Assembly (NCBI GenBank): GCA_001574975.1 | Contig: KQ965839.1 | Span: forward strand, 1 to 64,000 | From: Gonapodya prolifera JEL478 | Lineage: Eukaryota > Monoblepharomycota > Monoblepharidomycetes > Monoblepharidales > Gonapodyaceae | Direction: 5' to 3' | Length of the DNA: 64,000 nt | Part shown: positions 1 through 12,000 of the stretch, in pieces | How positions within the stretch are numbered: position 1 is the first letter of the stretch | Layout: every line of letters begins with the position of its first letter | Made by a program: the position numbers and the translations under genes | The notes under the pieces: generated by a model | The model's database searches: none | The model's input: only the letters and a program-made list of their open reading frames with translations | Told to the model about the DNA's origin: nothing

Positions 1-675
1 AAAGTTATGGGTACAAGGTTCTGACTCATATTGGATGACAAATCATGTTTAGTAAGCAGAACTCAGCACGTTTGGTATAAGTAGAGAGCATTTTCCCCAT
101 GTAAAGTGAATGAGACGAGAATTCCACTAAGTCCCACAACCCTAGGGTCTTAACACTTCCACTTCATTACTTTCAGCTTCAATTGTCCCCAAATGTCCAA
201 GCTGCTTTGTAAGGAAGCGTTGTCCCGAATTGCACTGTGTTGTCAATTTCCACTCTCTGTAAAGCCAGAACCGGTCCAGCGCCACTGAAAACCATTTCTG
301 CATAGAAAAATGTTGAAACAATGCATAGTCGCACGACCATGAAGATGCTAGCTTGAAGAAATGAGCAACGATGGAGTTTGGGAAGTAGACGCAAGACCAC
401 CTGCACCACTCACCAGGATGGCATCTCCGTTGCAAAAACTACACATTTGCCCATCTCCAGATGCCTGCTTGCCACACATCCTCCCCAACAGTGCGTGCTT
501 GATGGCTTTCATCCAGAATGGCGAGGTGAGCGGGAGAGGCAGGAGAAGGATGGATTGTGCATGTTAGAAGGAGAATAATGACCAAGAAATGGTAGTGGTG
601 CAAGCGTCCGGAGGGGTTGCACAGGGTGGTTGTGTTGGACACCGAACGTTGGAAACAGGAAGCGAACACAACTCA
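1..675. other. gene-free left edge
   Basis: I see no supported gene here. Short open frames occur on both strands but none has a recognisable motif, a convincing intron pattern or coherent codon use. The stretch lies just before the first copy of a duplicated segment. Confidence 0.5.
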
Positions 676-1765
676 TTCATTATTGTCGGTCCCAGGTTTT
701 TTCCATTTTTATGAGAACATTATTTGAGCTTGATTATAATATGAGATCTACTAGTTACGTAAAATGGGACCACATCACAATGTTATGACATTGCGCGACC
801 CCCATTCATTGTACCACCACAGCTCCAGAACCAGGGTCAGCGCTCTACAGCTAGAATCGTGAGAGGTTGTCAGGGATGTCCAAAAAGGACTGAGCACTTG
901 CTTCAACAAGCGCAATGTAATCGAATAGCTAACTCACCTTTACATCATCCAAAATCCAAGAACAGGGGCACAAGTGAGGGACGTGCGCCTCACCTGAAAC
1001 GTTCCCATAGAAAATGGGCGTCTTTTTGCCCTGTTAAGGGGAACTCTTTTGATCAAACTGCAGGAATTGGTGCAGTGGGTGCGCTCCCAAAGCAATAACT
1101 CACCTTCTCCGCTTGGATACATGTGTCCCGTAGTTACCCACAAACCTCCTGATTCTGTATTTTCATGTTGGAACTGCACCCCGGGTTGAAGGAGCGCCGA
1201 GTGCATTTTCATTGGAAATCACGCCGCTCCGTCTGGTTCAGAGTGGCAAGGCTGCAAACACCACAATTGCTTCATTTTTATGTGAAACAGTGGTCAAAGG
1301 AGTCCCATAACCGCTGGTGCCAGTGGTGTAGGAGGAGAGGTGTTTGCAAGGTTCTTCATGGGAAAGCATTTTAACACATTCACCTCCTTTTCCATTATCC
1401 TGTCCTATGAACCATCCAGTAAAATTCTTGTATTCGGAATGTCCCGCACTTGCCAGGAGACGTTCCCCAACGCAGTATTGATCATCAATTCATCTCGTTG
1501 GCACAATCCCAAGTACGGCACCTGACAGAGCAAATTCTCTATTGCCACAGACAAGAACAACTGTTACGACAACAAAATTGCACTGCCAGGCTACCGGATG
1601 GAGCAGAGAACACGAGATTCCAGTACAAACAGAACAGTGAACGTGATGGTGATGATTCGTGGGAGGCAGGGCAAGAGTATGCAGCAGAGGCTTGGGGAAA
1701 GTGCTTGGAGGGAGCCAGTGGGGTGATGATGGACTTCAAGGGGTATTGGTGGCTGAATTTGTCCG
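676..1765 (-). repeat. direct repeat, copy A, with relic multi-exon coding potential on the minus strand
   Basis: This segment of about 1.09 kb is matched, in the same order and orientation, by 2213-3310. Shared landmarks run end to end: a start near 'cattcattattgtcggtccc', a middle block reading on the minus strand as LIKRVPLNRAKR...MGTFQ, and an end block around 'gcttggggaaa'. CTCACC motifs (donor GGTGAG on the minus strand) recur at matching places (about 931, 990 and 1098), so the ancestor was probably an intron-containing minus-strand gene. Minus-strand frames also share a peptide resembling LLASAGHSEYK with copy B. Reading frames between conserved blocks do not join cleanly and differ by single bases between the copies, so I read this as a decayed gene copy. 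The family is not recognised. Confidence 0.6.
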
Positions 1766-2212
1766 AAGTGCTGAGAGACCACAAGACTGTAGATTTTGCT
1801 ACTCATTCCCGTTGCTCAACAACAATAGCAGGATAAACGGAATTGATATTCAATAGAAATCTTTATTGTGCATCAAATAGTACTAAGTCTGCCCTCTGAC
1901 TGCCTTGCGTTCTTGAGATACAGAGAAGTGAAATTTTTGCTAAATTTCATTTTTGAAGCTCTTTGTAAGAGGATCCCATTGATGTGACACGCACCTATGC
2001 AGCACTTTCCATTCAAAAGATTTGGGCAACCAAAATCAGTTCAAGGCCCATTCGCACACTCCACCCAACACCACCAGCTCAAAGCCCCGAAACCGGCCAT
2101 TCGACACCACGAAACACTTATTTTGTTCAAATTTGTTGTGGAAACCTTGATACTCATAGATTTGATTTCTACAATCTACATCAGAGAAATGACAACGCGA
2201 GGTCATCCCAGG

Positions 2213-3310
2213 CATTCATAATTGTCAGCCCCAGGATTTTTCCATTTTATGAAACCTTTTTTTGAACATAATTACAATATGAGATGTAGACCTATGTTAA
2301 ATGGGACAATGTGACAATGTTATTATTGCCCCACCCCAAATTCATTGTACCTCAACAGCTCCAGGGCCAGAGGCCACGCACTACCATAAAAAAACATGAG
2401 AAGTTTGCTGTGACAGCAAACAAAGGATGTGCGCTTGCTCCAACAAGTGCAACACCTTCGCAAAGCAAACTCACGTTAACATCATCCAACTTCCAAGAAC
2501 AGGGGCGCAAGTGAGGGTCATGCGCCTCACCTGAAACGTTCCCATATACCATGGGTTCCTTTTTGCCCTATTAAGGGGAACTCTTTTGATCAAACTACAT
2601 GAATAGTGATATGGGTGCGTAACCAAACCCAACAACTCACCTTCTCCACTTGGATACACGTATCCCTTGTTTCCCACTAACCTCCTGATTCTTTTGTTTC
2701 ATTTGAGATGCCTGAACTGCACCCCAGGGCCTTATTTAATGAGCGCCAGGAGCATTTTCATTTTGAAGTCACACTGCTCCTTCTGGTCCTGCAGGGTGAA
2801 GCTACAGACACCACAATTGTTTCATTTTAATATGAAAGATCAGGCAATAAAGCCACGTAACCGCTGGTGCCATGGTTGGGGGTCGAAAGGTGTTTGACAA
2901 CATTCTTGAGCGGAAAGCATTTTGACACCCCCACCCCCACTCCCATCGTCCTGTCCTATGAGCCATCCAGCAATACCCTCGTATTCAGGATGTCCCACGC
3001 TGGCCAAGAGCCATTTCCCAATGCATTGTGACAAGTCAATGTACATCACAGGCACAATCTCAAAAATGACGCTTGACAGTGCAAATTCTACATCGTAACA
3101 GACAAAATGTCTGTAACGACGACGACATTGCGCTGCCAGGCCACCAGATGGGGCAGAGAACACAAGATTCCAATATGAACAGAACAGTGAACAAGGTGGT
3201 GATGATTTGCAGGAGGAATCGAAAGAGTATGTGGAAGAGGCTTGGGGAAATTGCTCGGAGCAAGCTCGTGGGGTGACAATGGGACTTCGAGGGGGAATGG
3301 GGTGAACATT
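2213..3310 (-). repeat. direct repeat, copy B, with relic multi-exon coding potential on the minus strand
   Basis: Diverged second copy of 676-1765. On the minus strand it retains a longer open stretch (about 2840-3325) containing WLLASVGHPEYEGIAGW and the LIKRVPLNRAKR...MGTFQ exon between a plausible acceptor (near 2604) and donor (near 2526). Minus-strand donor-like CTCACC motifs at about 2525 and 2635 line up with those of copy A. The better-preserved peptide suggests the ancestor was protein-coding, but I do not recognise the family and cannot assemble a complete gene. A short match near 4204-4260 (shared 'cccatcgtcctgtcc' block) hints at a third, more decayed copy. Confidence 0.6.
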
Positions 3311-5500
3311 CAACACATTGACCAATCAATGGAATGGTTTGCCATTCTGCCAAATTAAAAATAATTGGAACATAATGCAGTATTAATTAAATGTAACAGT
3401 ACATAAAATCTAACATACGCGGGCACCTTTGGCACCAAGTACATAGACGGACGTCGAAGTGGGTCTCCACCCCGCTCCCCCTTCACTCACCTTGGTAAAT
3501 TTGGTCCGGGAGATGAACACCAAGCCTACTTTGGCAGAGAGGCTGGCAAATCCAAAATCAGTGTAGGGTCATGCTAAAGCCCAAATCATGCAAAATGCAA
3601 CTAGAACACTCACCTTTCACATTCACTTTCCATGTGCCAAAAGGTGCACAGCAACTTGACCTCCTTGTCACAGTGCAAATTACGTTACTAGCGATTTAAA
3701 ACTGAGCAAGAAATGTCACAGTGTCATCATTTGGAAGATCAGAGCCAACTTTGAAGAACTCACCATCAGGTTTCAACATCACCACATGACCAAAATGCAA
3801 TTTTTCATTGCAAAACACCTCTTTAGATGTGAGCGCTAGCAAACAAGGTCAGCTTGTGTGAACCATGGGCTCTATCATCTTGAAACTCACCTGGTGTCGG
3901 TGGGTGTTGGATACCCACACCAGGCCCAACCAACAGCACTTCCCATACAATCCAAGTGACGTCTTGCTGCCCTGTTTTCATTTGATATTGGTGGAGCTGG
4001 TCTTGGGCAGCGCCAAAGGGGAGCGACCAAGTGTTCCAAATATTGGAACTCCAGATGCTCCACCAGTGTATGTCCACTGAGGCTCGCAGCAAAAGCAAGC
4101 ATAGATACATTCATTTCCGGTGGAAAAAAAACCCGGAGCGGCCAAGGCGATTGTATGCCGTTGCCACAGAGAGGTCAGAGAACCGTTATATGTCAACTGT
4201 GCCATGACACTCACCTCATACCCATCGTCCTGTCCCATGGCTTATCCACAGCACTCCTCCTATAATTGATTGTCCAGTCCCAGCCTGACATTTTCCTTCA
4301 AAGGCTGGAAGGCTGATTACGATGGAGGCATGACAAGAGTCTGGTGGCACCACTTTTACATCAGGATGGACATGGTTGTCCATTCTGAGGTGAAAACAGT
4401 GCCAGCAGATCACCTGGGACAAGCGAAGCCTCCAGAAACCTTGAGAAAGCATTGTTCTTGCAGGCAGAGCTTGGTAGCGGCGTCCTGGGGATTGCAGCTG
4501 TTCTCTGGGAGGTGTGGAGAGGGGGGGGCGTCTGTAATCAACTTGGAAAAGCCATGGGTTTGGTCCCCACTCGTGGTGTGTTCCGTTCTTCACCTCAAAC
4601 ATGTGACCACAACAACTGAATTTCATCATCGGAGATGACTGAACGTTACTATTCTGTTTGCTCTTATCTATTGAAATTTTCATTTTCATACAGTAGAAAC
4701 AATAAATAACATAAAGTATCGAATCTCTCCTCGCCGATCTCACGTCTGTTCCCTCCACCTTCAGCATTCCCTGTTCCTTTTTTGCGAGTTCTGAAGAGTA
4801 ATATAAGCTTACCTCCATCCCCTACAACAGAGAACACTAGAGATGGGGAAGAAGGTGGTGAATACAGTATCCAACCACCAACACTGCCATCGGCATCATT
4901 TTCACAACCCACCTTGAGCTGACATCAGCGTACCAGCATCCTCCGACATCTTAAAGTGTGTTTGCATATTGCGCGAGGAAGAGAGACCTGTTTGTAGGGA
5001 GGGGTGTTCATATGTACGTCATGATTAAACTTCATGCACCCATTCCCACTCACCTGTCTGAGCTCCAACAACAATTTTTTGCAGAGAGCTTACTCATAGA
5101 TATGAGTTACCTGTGTCACAAGCGCAGCTTGTGAATAGAACTATTCAGTGTCCCAGACCATCTGAAGGTTTTGGATTCATTCACGGGGCAATCCTGTCAG
5201 CTGTACACGTAATTTTGAGCCAGGAGCCACACACAGAATATAAAATTGCTATAGTAAAACACTCACAAAGTTTCATGACTATAAAACTGGTGTAGCTTCC
5301 ACAATCCCATTGCAAGGTACCAGCGTCCCGATTCCAGAGTGACTCACCCATCCACCAATGGGACCTGCGATTCACAGGATTCATTGATCATCTAAATTAA
5401 CGTAATTTCGTTGGGAAAAATGTGTTGTTTCGCAGTTGTGGGGTTGGGCGAATTATCAAGAGGGGAAATTCCCCACTTCATGCTGCACCCGCACTAACTT
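3311..5500. other. no clear gene; possible third degenerate repeat copy
   Basis: There are several minus-strand donor-like CTCACC motifs (about 3487, 3610, 3760, 3890, 4210, 5050, 5340) and one 200-codon minus-strand open frame (4216-4818), but no recognisable domain. About 45 bp near 4204-4260 resembles the 'Pro-rich to WLIGQDD' junction of the duplicated segment at 2930-2985. It may be the remnant of the same tandem family. Confidence 0.35.
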
Positions 5501-8500
5501 TTGAGCTATGCCTGCACTAACTGCTCCTGCCATAAAGCAACCGCCTTTCAATCTTGGGAGCGGTGACACAGATCAAAGTGCAACAACGCAATTCTATGCT
5601 CAATTCATTTATTATTGCATCTTCAAAGTTTCGTTTGAATCAGACTACTCCTTGTTGATTTATTTACAACTTTATGTGCAACTCATATCAGCTCATTTAT
5701 CAGCAGCCTCTGCTGTCACAAAATCTTTACAAATGGACACAACCAGTAATTCACATACTCAAGCTATATCTGTCAATCATATTTGCTTGACAAATGCAGC
5801 TGTAGATGACATTTCAGTCCTCTTTGTCTGCACATTCATACACCAGCACCCTACCTATCCTTCTTAATTTTCCAACAGCAACTTTATACTTTTCATGATG
5901 CTATTGCTATGTTCAAATGGATGTTCAGACTGTATTACTAACCCTGAGGAGATGGTACCACTTTGCACTCTCAGGTCTAGGAACTTGAGAACTAGGACCA
6001 AGAACTCTGCCAGGAGCTTGCAGCTGTTGCTGGATTGGGACACTGTAACACTTTCTGTCTGGCCAAAGCTGACTGATGGGAGGAAGAAGGAAAGGGAGGG
6101 TAAAGGAGGGGAGCACAATGTCACACTGGCATCCACTAACATGGAATACATAGAGTAGTATAAGTGTTAGGTATTAGCTGCTGTGCCACTACTGTGGCTG
6201 CAGGTTTAGATGTGCACACCTGCACAACGTGCCCTAAGTTTGGCATCACATTCCTGCGGGTGAGTTCCATGCACATTACAACTTTTTATGTATATTTGAT
6301 TACACATACATGTTCCTGCAGACTACAGGCTTGTGCAGCTCACCTAGGTTGTGTAGCACATCTGGTGATAATTAACAATTTTGCAGACTTTTCTAGTATC
6401 AGTTTTGTTGTGTGATGGAGTAACAATGGCATCAATCTTTCCACATCCTGAATATATAAAGTCTTGTCTGATCCTATAACAAGTGGAAGTTTGTTTCACT
6501 CATGTTGCTGGTGGCCTAAATATAGAATACATAATGGTTAAGAATTTGTAATTCCTTCAAAGTCCATGAGAAGATTTAATTACTCCATTCAATAATAGCT
6601 GGATCTGCTGAATCTTTAAGTGATGTCAAATTTGTCTGCTTCAACAAGTTCATGCATTATGCAGCAGACTTGGCACTGAAGTAATGCTCAGTAGAAAATT
6701 GTTTTGCAATTTCACCAATTGCATTAGCTTGTTTTCCTCTAAATGAAATGTTTTTAGATGCATTAAAAGGAGAGTTTCAGAATGTGTTTCTGTTGTTGTA
6801 TGGTAAGTACTTACTTTTGTCATCAACTTCTGTACTTTCGTACAACTTGAGGGAGTCTTTGACCAACTGAGTAGTAGCTTTCTTGCCACAACTATTAATA
6901 TCTCTCTAACAGGGTGTCCAATTTTCCCTGTCTGAAGGTGGAGATCTTTTCTCTTGAATGTCTTAAGGAGCTAGAAAAATTTATTGTAATGAGTTGCAAT
7001 AATTGAAAGATATTTGGTGGAGTTCATTCAGTGCTTATACTGACTATTTCCATAATATGCCAAAAAGAGCCGAGTTTTCATATTACTCCCAAGCATTAAT
7101 TTCAAATGCTGATTGAGTTTGCTTAGGATTACTTCAACTCTGCTTTGAACTCTTCTTCAGTTAAACAGAGGAACCCTTTATCCACAATTCTGAACCCAGA
7201 AAGGACTTCAACAAGTGCCATTTGCAATTCCAGGTCATATAATGCATTCACAACCAGAACTCCTGCTCCATCAACTGCAACAGCAGTGTCCTTTGCATTT
7301 CTGTTTAAATCTTTGCCTAATGTGGTTATGAACTTTAATATTCAGCAGGATGTAAGGACTGTTGCTGCGGTAGGTCCTTTTCAGTGTTGGCATCTTGGAT
7401 GATGGCAAGACTATCTGTACTTTGTCCCATTCCAAAATAATGAAATTATCAATAAAAGGAGGTGTATTGGTATTTTGAGATCTTGAACTTTATTTTCAGC
7501 AAAGAGTACAAGAGCCAACTCCAATTTATTCTGCTGAAAGAGGGTGGTGAATTTCTTTGTAGAAGAGGCCAAGAGATATTTGCATGAGGATAAGATATCT
7601 TTGACTCAAGAAATCTGAAGGCTGGAAGTGATTAAGATTCCTTTTTTCTGAACTTTGCGAGAGGATGGGATATGATAGTTTCAACTCAAAAAATCTAATT
7701 GCTGAAAGCAAGTAAGATTCCTTTGAAGAGAGGATCAAGAGGATAGGATATGATAGTTTCAACTCAAGAAATCCAATTACTGAAAGCGAGTAAGATTTCT
7801 TTGAAGCAGGGATTGAGCGAATATGATAGTTTCAAGTTAAGAAAAATCTCTTTGCTGTCAGAGTATATCTGATAACAAGAGGTCAATTTGACTGGAACTG
7901 ACAATGGAGATATAAGCAAATGCAGTCAGCTCCAAGAAAGATGAGTAGATCCAAACAACTAACCTTTTTGACAAAATGTGTTATGCCATGACAGAACATT
8001 AAACCGCTTGATCCAAAGACCAACCTCCAAACAAAAGGTTGCTCAGATAAGGTAGACTCAAACAAGAAATATTAAGAACAAAAAAGACCAGATAGGTTTT
8101 AGAGTGAGGGATCAGTTCCGCTGCGATGTATGTTCCAGTAATGCAAAAGTTGATAACTGGAATGTCAGCGCACAACCTAAACCTGTTCTTCAGTGATACA
8201 TATTTCTGAATGAAGCGTAGATGCAATTCTAGGAACTGATCAATTCAGAGCAAAATGTGAGAGAGCTGACATTATAACAACAGTTAAAAGTAATCGTTGT
8301 GAGGCTCTGCCATCAAATGTGTTTCAGGAAACAGGGCATACGTACCAAATAGTTTGCACGCTTCCGTAGGAAACCATGAGTTCAAATAGTATACCGAGGT
8401 GAGTGAATGTCGCACCGACGTGCGATGACGCTTAACGAAGAGGTTCGCTGAACACCAATAGAGATCGTAATTTGCATCAGAGAACAAATTCATTGATAGA

Positions 8501-9076
8501 AATTTTTATTCGTGACCACAACGATAATGAGAAACGAATGCGAGTGACAAAAAGGCGGAAATGCAATGATTAAACGGAAGCGGCGATTCAATCGAGCAGG
8601 CACAATCGATGCGTCGGGGGGTCAATCGTTTCAGAGAGGGTCGAGAGACCTTTACGATCAATATCAAGCACACCTTGGAATCCGAAATGGCGCGCTCAAC
8701 AATCGTCCAACAGGCATAACTTGGAAGCGCGTGATTATGCAATTCTGGGACGGAGTTCCGATAACACCCCATAATCAGGGCGATGGAGAAGATTCATAAC
8801 AGTACATGAGAGGGTAGCCAATCGGAGACAGAAGATGCTATTATCGCTCACCCGTTGTGCCTCTCTTGTGTTCAATGTGGCCTCAACCGCTGCCGCGCAC
8901 CACACCTAGTTTTCAATCGTCGACGAGACACGCCTCGATTCAACAGCACAGTTGCTGATTGTGGTCGTCGCGATTCTTTGCGAGGAAAAAAGGAAGAAGG
9001 GTGAAGGGTCTCACAAAACCACCACAACTTTGGTCAGTACACTGTTACGGCCCACCACTTCGTTTACAGACATTCA
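5501..9076. other. AT-rich intergenic block, no supported gene
   Basis: Base composition is visibly more AT-rich than the flanks up to about 8400. The longest open frame (5508-5867, + strand, 119 codons) has no recognisable motif and biased composition, so I do not call it. The only structure I can support is the tandem repeat at 7590-7865, listed separately. GC content rises again from about 8500 toward the AQR promoter. Confidence 0.5.
7590..7865. repeat. imperfect 73-79 bp tandem repeat, about 3.5 copies
   Basis: The unit begins 'gatatgatagtttcaactc' and continues with '-aagaaatc-aatt-ctgaaag-gagtaagatt-ctttgaag'. Successive starts lie near 7593, 7669, 7748 and 7820, giving spacings of about 73-79 bp. 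The first and last copies are the most diverged. No gene contains it. Confidence 0.7.
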
Positions 9077-12000
9077 ATGGACGACGACGATTCTTTGGCT
9101 CCAGATGTGACGGATCTCGGATTTTTCGCGACAACCGTAGATGAAGCCACGCCTGAGGAAACTCTCTGGGGCGGGAACCCACTGAATGACTTTGTCCCGT
9201 CACATCTTGTCCCAGATAAAGAAAACGGAAACGGAAAACTTGGAGGTAGAACACCGATTCCGTCTCCGGTTGTGTCTGGTGGCAATGGCGACGGAATGGA
9301 TGTGGAGGGTGACGAGGAAGTTGGAACAGAGGACCAAGCAGGCCCTCCACGCAAAAAGGTTGCTTTGGATGGAGGAAACTCTGGTCTGGAGAGTCGGCAT
9401 CAGCCAAAACAATCCTCCCGGAAACAGCAGCGCAACCTGCCGGATAATATCATGAAGCTCGCCCAGAACCGCTGGCGGGACGTGGAAGCGAAGGGCGTTG
9501 GCAAAATATGTAAAAAACTGTGGGACGCCGTCGTTGATGCGGAGTTTGATCATGCCGTCGTCAGTGTGGTTGAGCTGTCCGAGGGGTTGGAGAAGGTGAG
9601 TACTCATGGACACCACGACGAAAACTGTTCGTCGTCACGGCTGAATAATCGCTAATGAGACGCTCATTCTGGCATCTTTGATTTCTCAAGCTTCTTTGGC
9701 CCCACTTGACCGCCTCCAGCTCGGACGAGTGCGTTCTCCTAACAGCACTTTTGTTTCTGGAGAAGCTGCGGCAAGATGCTTCATCAGCGTGGTCTTCGAT
9801 TCTCCGCAGTGGCAGTGAAGAACGCGAAGCTGATGCAAAGCGGATGGAGAATTTGTGCAGTCGAGCGTTTGCTATAATCCTCGATTCGATTCGAAACACA
9901 CTTCAGAAGTCCGAGGATCAAAGGTCCCTATTATTTGCACTTGTGTTGGTTCCATTCATCACATCACTGCTCGCCCACCTGGACGTTCCTGAAGTACGCT
10001 CTCAAATTGTCCGTGTCACGGGTGTGGGCATTTGGTCTCACGTTACGGGCACTGCGCGTTCGGAGGCTCTCAAGGAGGCAGCCCATGTCAAGAAGGCCTG
10101 GGAACGATGGAGCAAAAGAGTCAATGAAGCAGGTCAGGGACTGGCCTAAATTCTTATAATGTTCGTGGCTCGTCGCTGACGTTTTTTCCTCCCAGATCCA
10201 CCAACACGCACACAGCTTGTTGCAGACGCGGCTTTCTTGCCAACCCTCATTTCTTACTCACTGCAACTTGCAACTACACACCCTCACCCCTCAAACACGG
10301 ATCATCTTCTTTCGCACGTGCTTGACTTGGTCGTTGATGTGTTATCAACGGTACCGACCCGTCGCTACGCTGAGCTTGTTGTACGCGATAGTCTTCTGGC
10401 CGAAGAATTTGCAGCAGCTACACTTTTCACCGAAAAGCGACCCGATAAAACGAAGGGAATATCTACTCTCCTCCCTTTAATGCTTCGCCGTCTTCAGGAA
10501 ACGCTTCAACATCCTATCGACCCTTTGACGGGAGCGTTTTTGGAACCCGCAGAAGCGCGCACGCGACATGCCAAAGTCGTTGCACAAATTCAACGCGAAG
10601 CGTTTTCCAATCCAAGTTGGAAGCAGGCGTACGAGTCTCTGGCAATGCCTGGTGCAGGGAAAGTCTCTGACGTCTCGTACGTCACACAAATCGTTCGAGA
10701 TCTCCCTGATGATTTGGTTCTGGAACTTTGCAAACTCGTTGGCGTGAGGACTCAAAGATTTGTTATTGGTGGTACAGGAACGAACTATGGGAAGGAGTTT
10801 TTGGCGAAAACAGTTGGAGCTAGATTGGCGTCACCCAAGGGGATGGAGGAGGCCGTGGAGCATGTTGGAGCTTGGCCGGATGAGGTGAGTAATTTGCTGT
10901 TGATTTCTCTTTTTACATTGAACTCTTGATTACCATAAACCAACGTCAGACGTCGCTATTTACTCCACTGACGGCATCCACTCCTACTCAGACCCCTGCG
11001 GGACTTCCAACCAGTTTGCCCCTTCCACTCCCTAAGGTCTCGTTACAGTATTTATCGCATCCCGACGCATTGCTTCGTCACTTGCATCTAGCTCGTATTG
11101 AGACCTTTGCTGCGATACGCACTGACATGGAAGATGCTGTCAACCGAATGGCGCCGACGTATAACGCCGATAAGGGTCGCACAACTTTCGCTGGGTGGGC
11201 TCGTATGGCAGTACCGCTCGAGGATTGCAGGATTTCGGAAGTGGGACCTTCTCGGGTGCTGGGAGCTGACCGAAAAGGTGGCCCAGACGTTCCTAGTTAT
11301 GTGAAGGCGGATGTGTCCTTCACGCTTCATCGCGTCTCTGATGTCGTACGACGCGAATGGGACGCGCTCACCCCGCGAGACGTTGTGTTTCTTGTCAACT
11401 GTGGGCCTCGAGTACCCGAAGCCACAGATCCACTCGGCCGATTAGGAATCCGTTACATTCGTTCAGCGGAAATACTTGATCTTCTGGATGCCCAGGGGAA
11501 GCCTGTAGAAGGATGGTCCCGGGCAGGTGGCACGCGCGCCTACGAGATGGAAACAGATGCAGGCGTGCCAGACGTGATGCCAGCGGATGCACCGACGGCG
11601 CCGAAGTGGAGGCGTGACGACGAGAACGATAATCCGCGGAAGGTCTCAGGAGTCAACCGCACCTATCGAGTGCTGTTAGATCCCATAAAGTTTGCAGATG
11701 ACAGAATTCGTCATCCCACACCTGTGGATGACCCCACTCAAACGTTCCATTCGACTTACAACCTCATCGTGCGACGTAAACCTGCAGAGAACAACTTCAA
11801 ACCGTTGCTGGAGACAATTCGTGACTTGGTGCTTCAGGGTGGGGCTGGAGTACCTCGTTGGCTTCAAGATGTGTATTTGGGGTATGGTGACGTGAAGGAA
11901 GTGGGAGGCTTTGGTGTGGAAGACCCAATTCGTGTAGTTGAAGTCGCGGAAAGGTTGGGAGAATGGAAGGCACTTCAGACCTGGGGGGAGGAGAAGGGAT

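Noticed and set aside
5508-6158. Open frames of 119 and 87 codons in the AT-rich block
   Set aside because: No motif, no splice context and stop-poor frames on both strands by composition.
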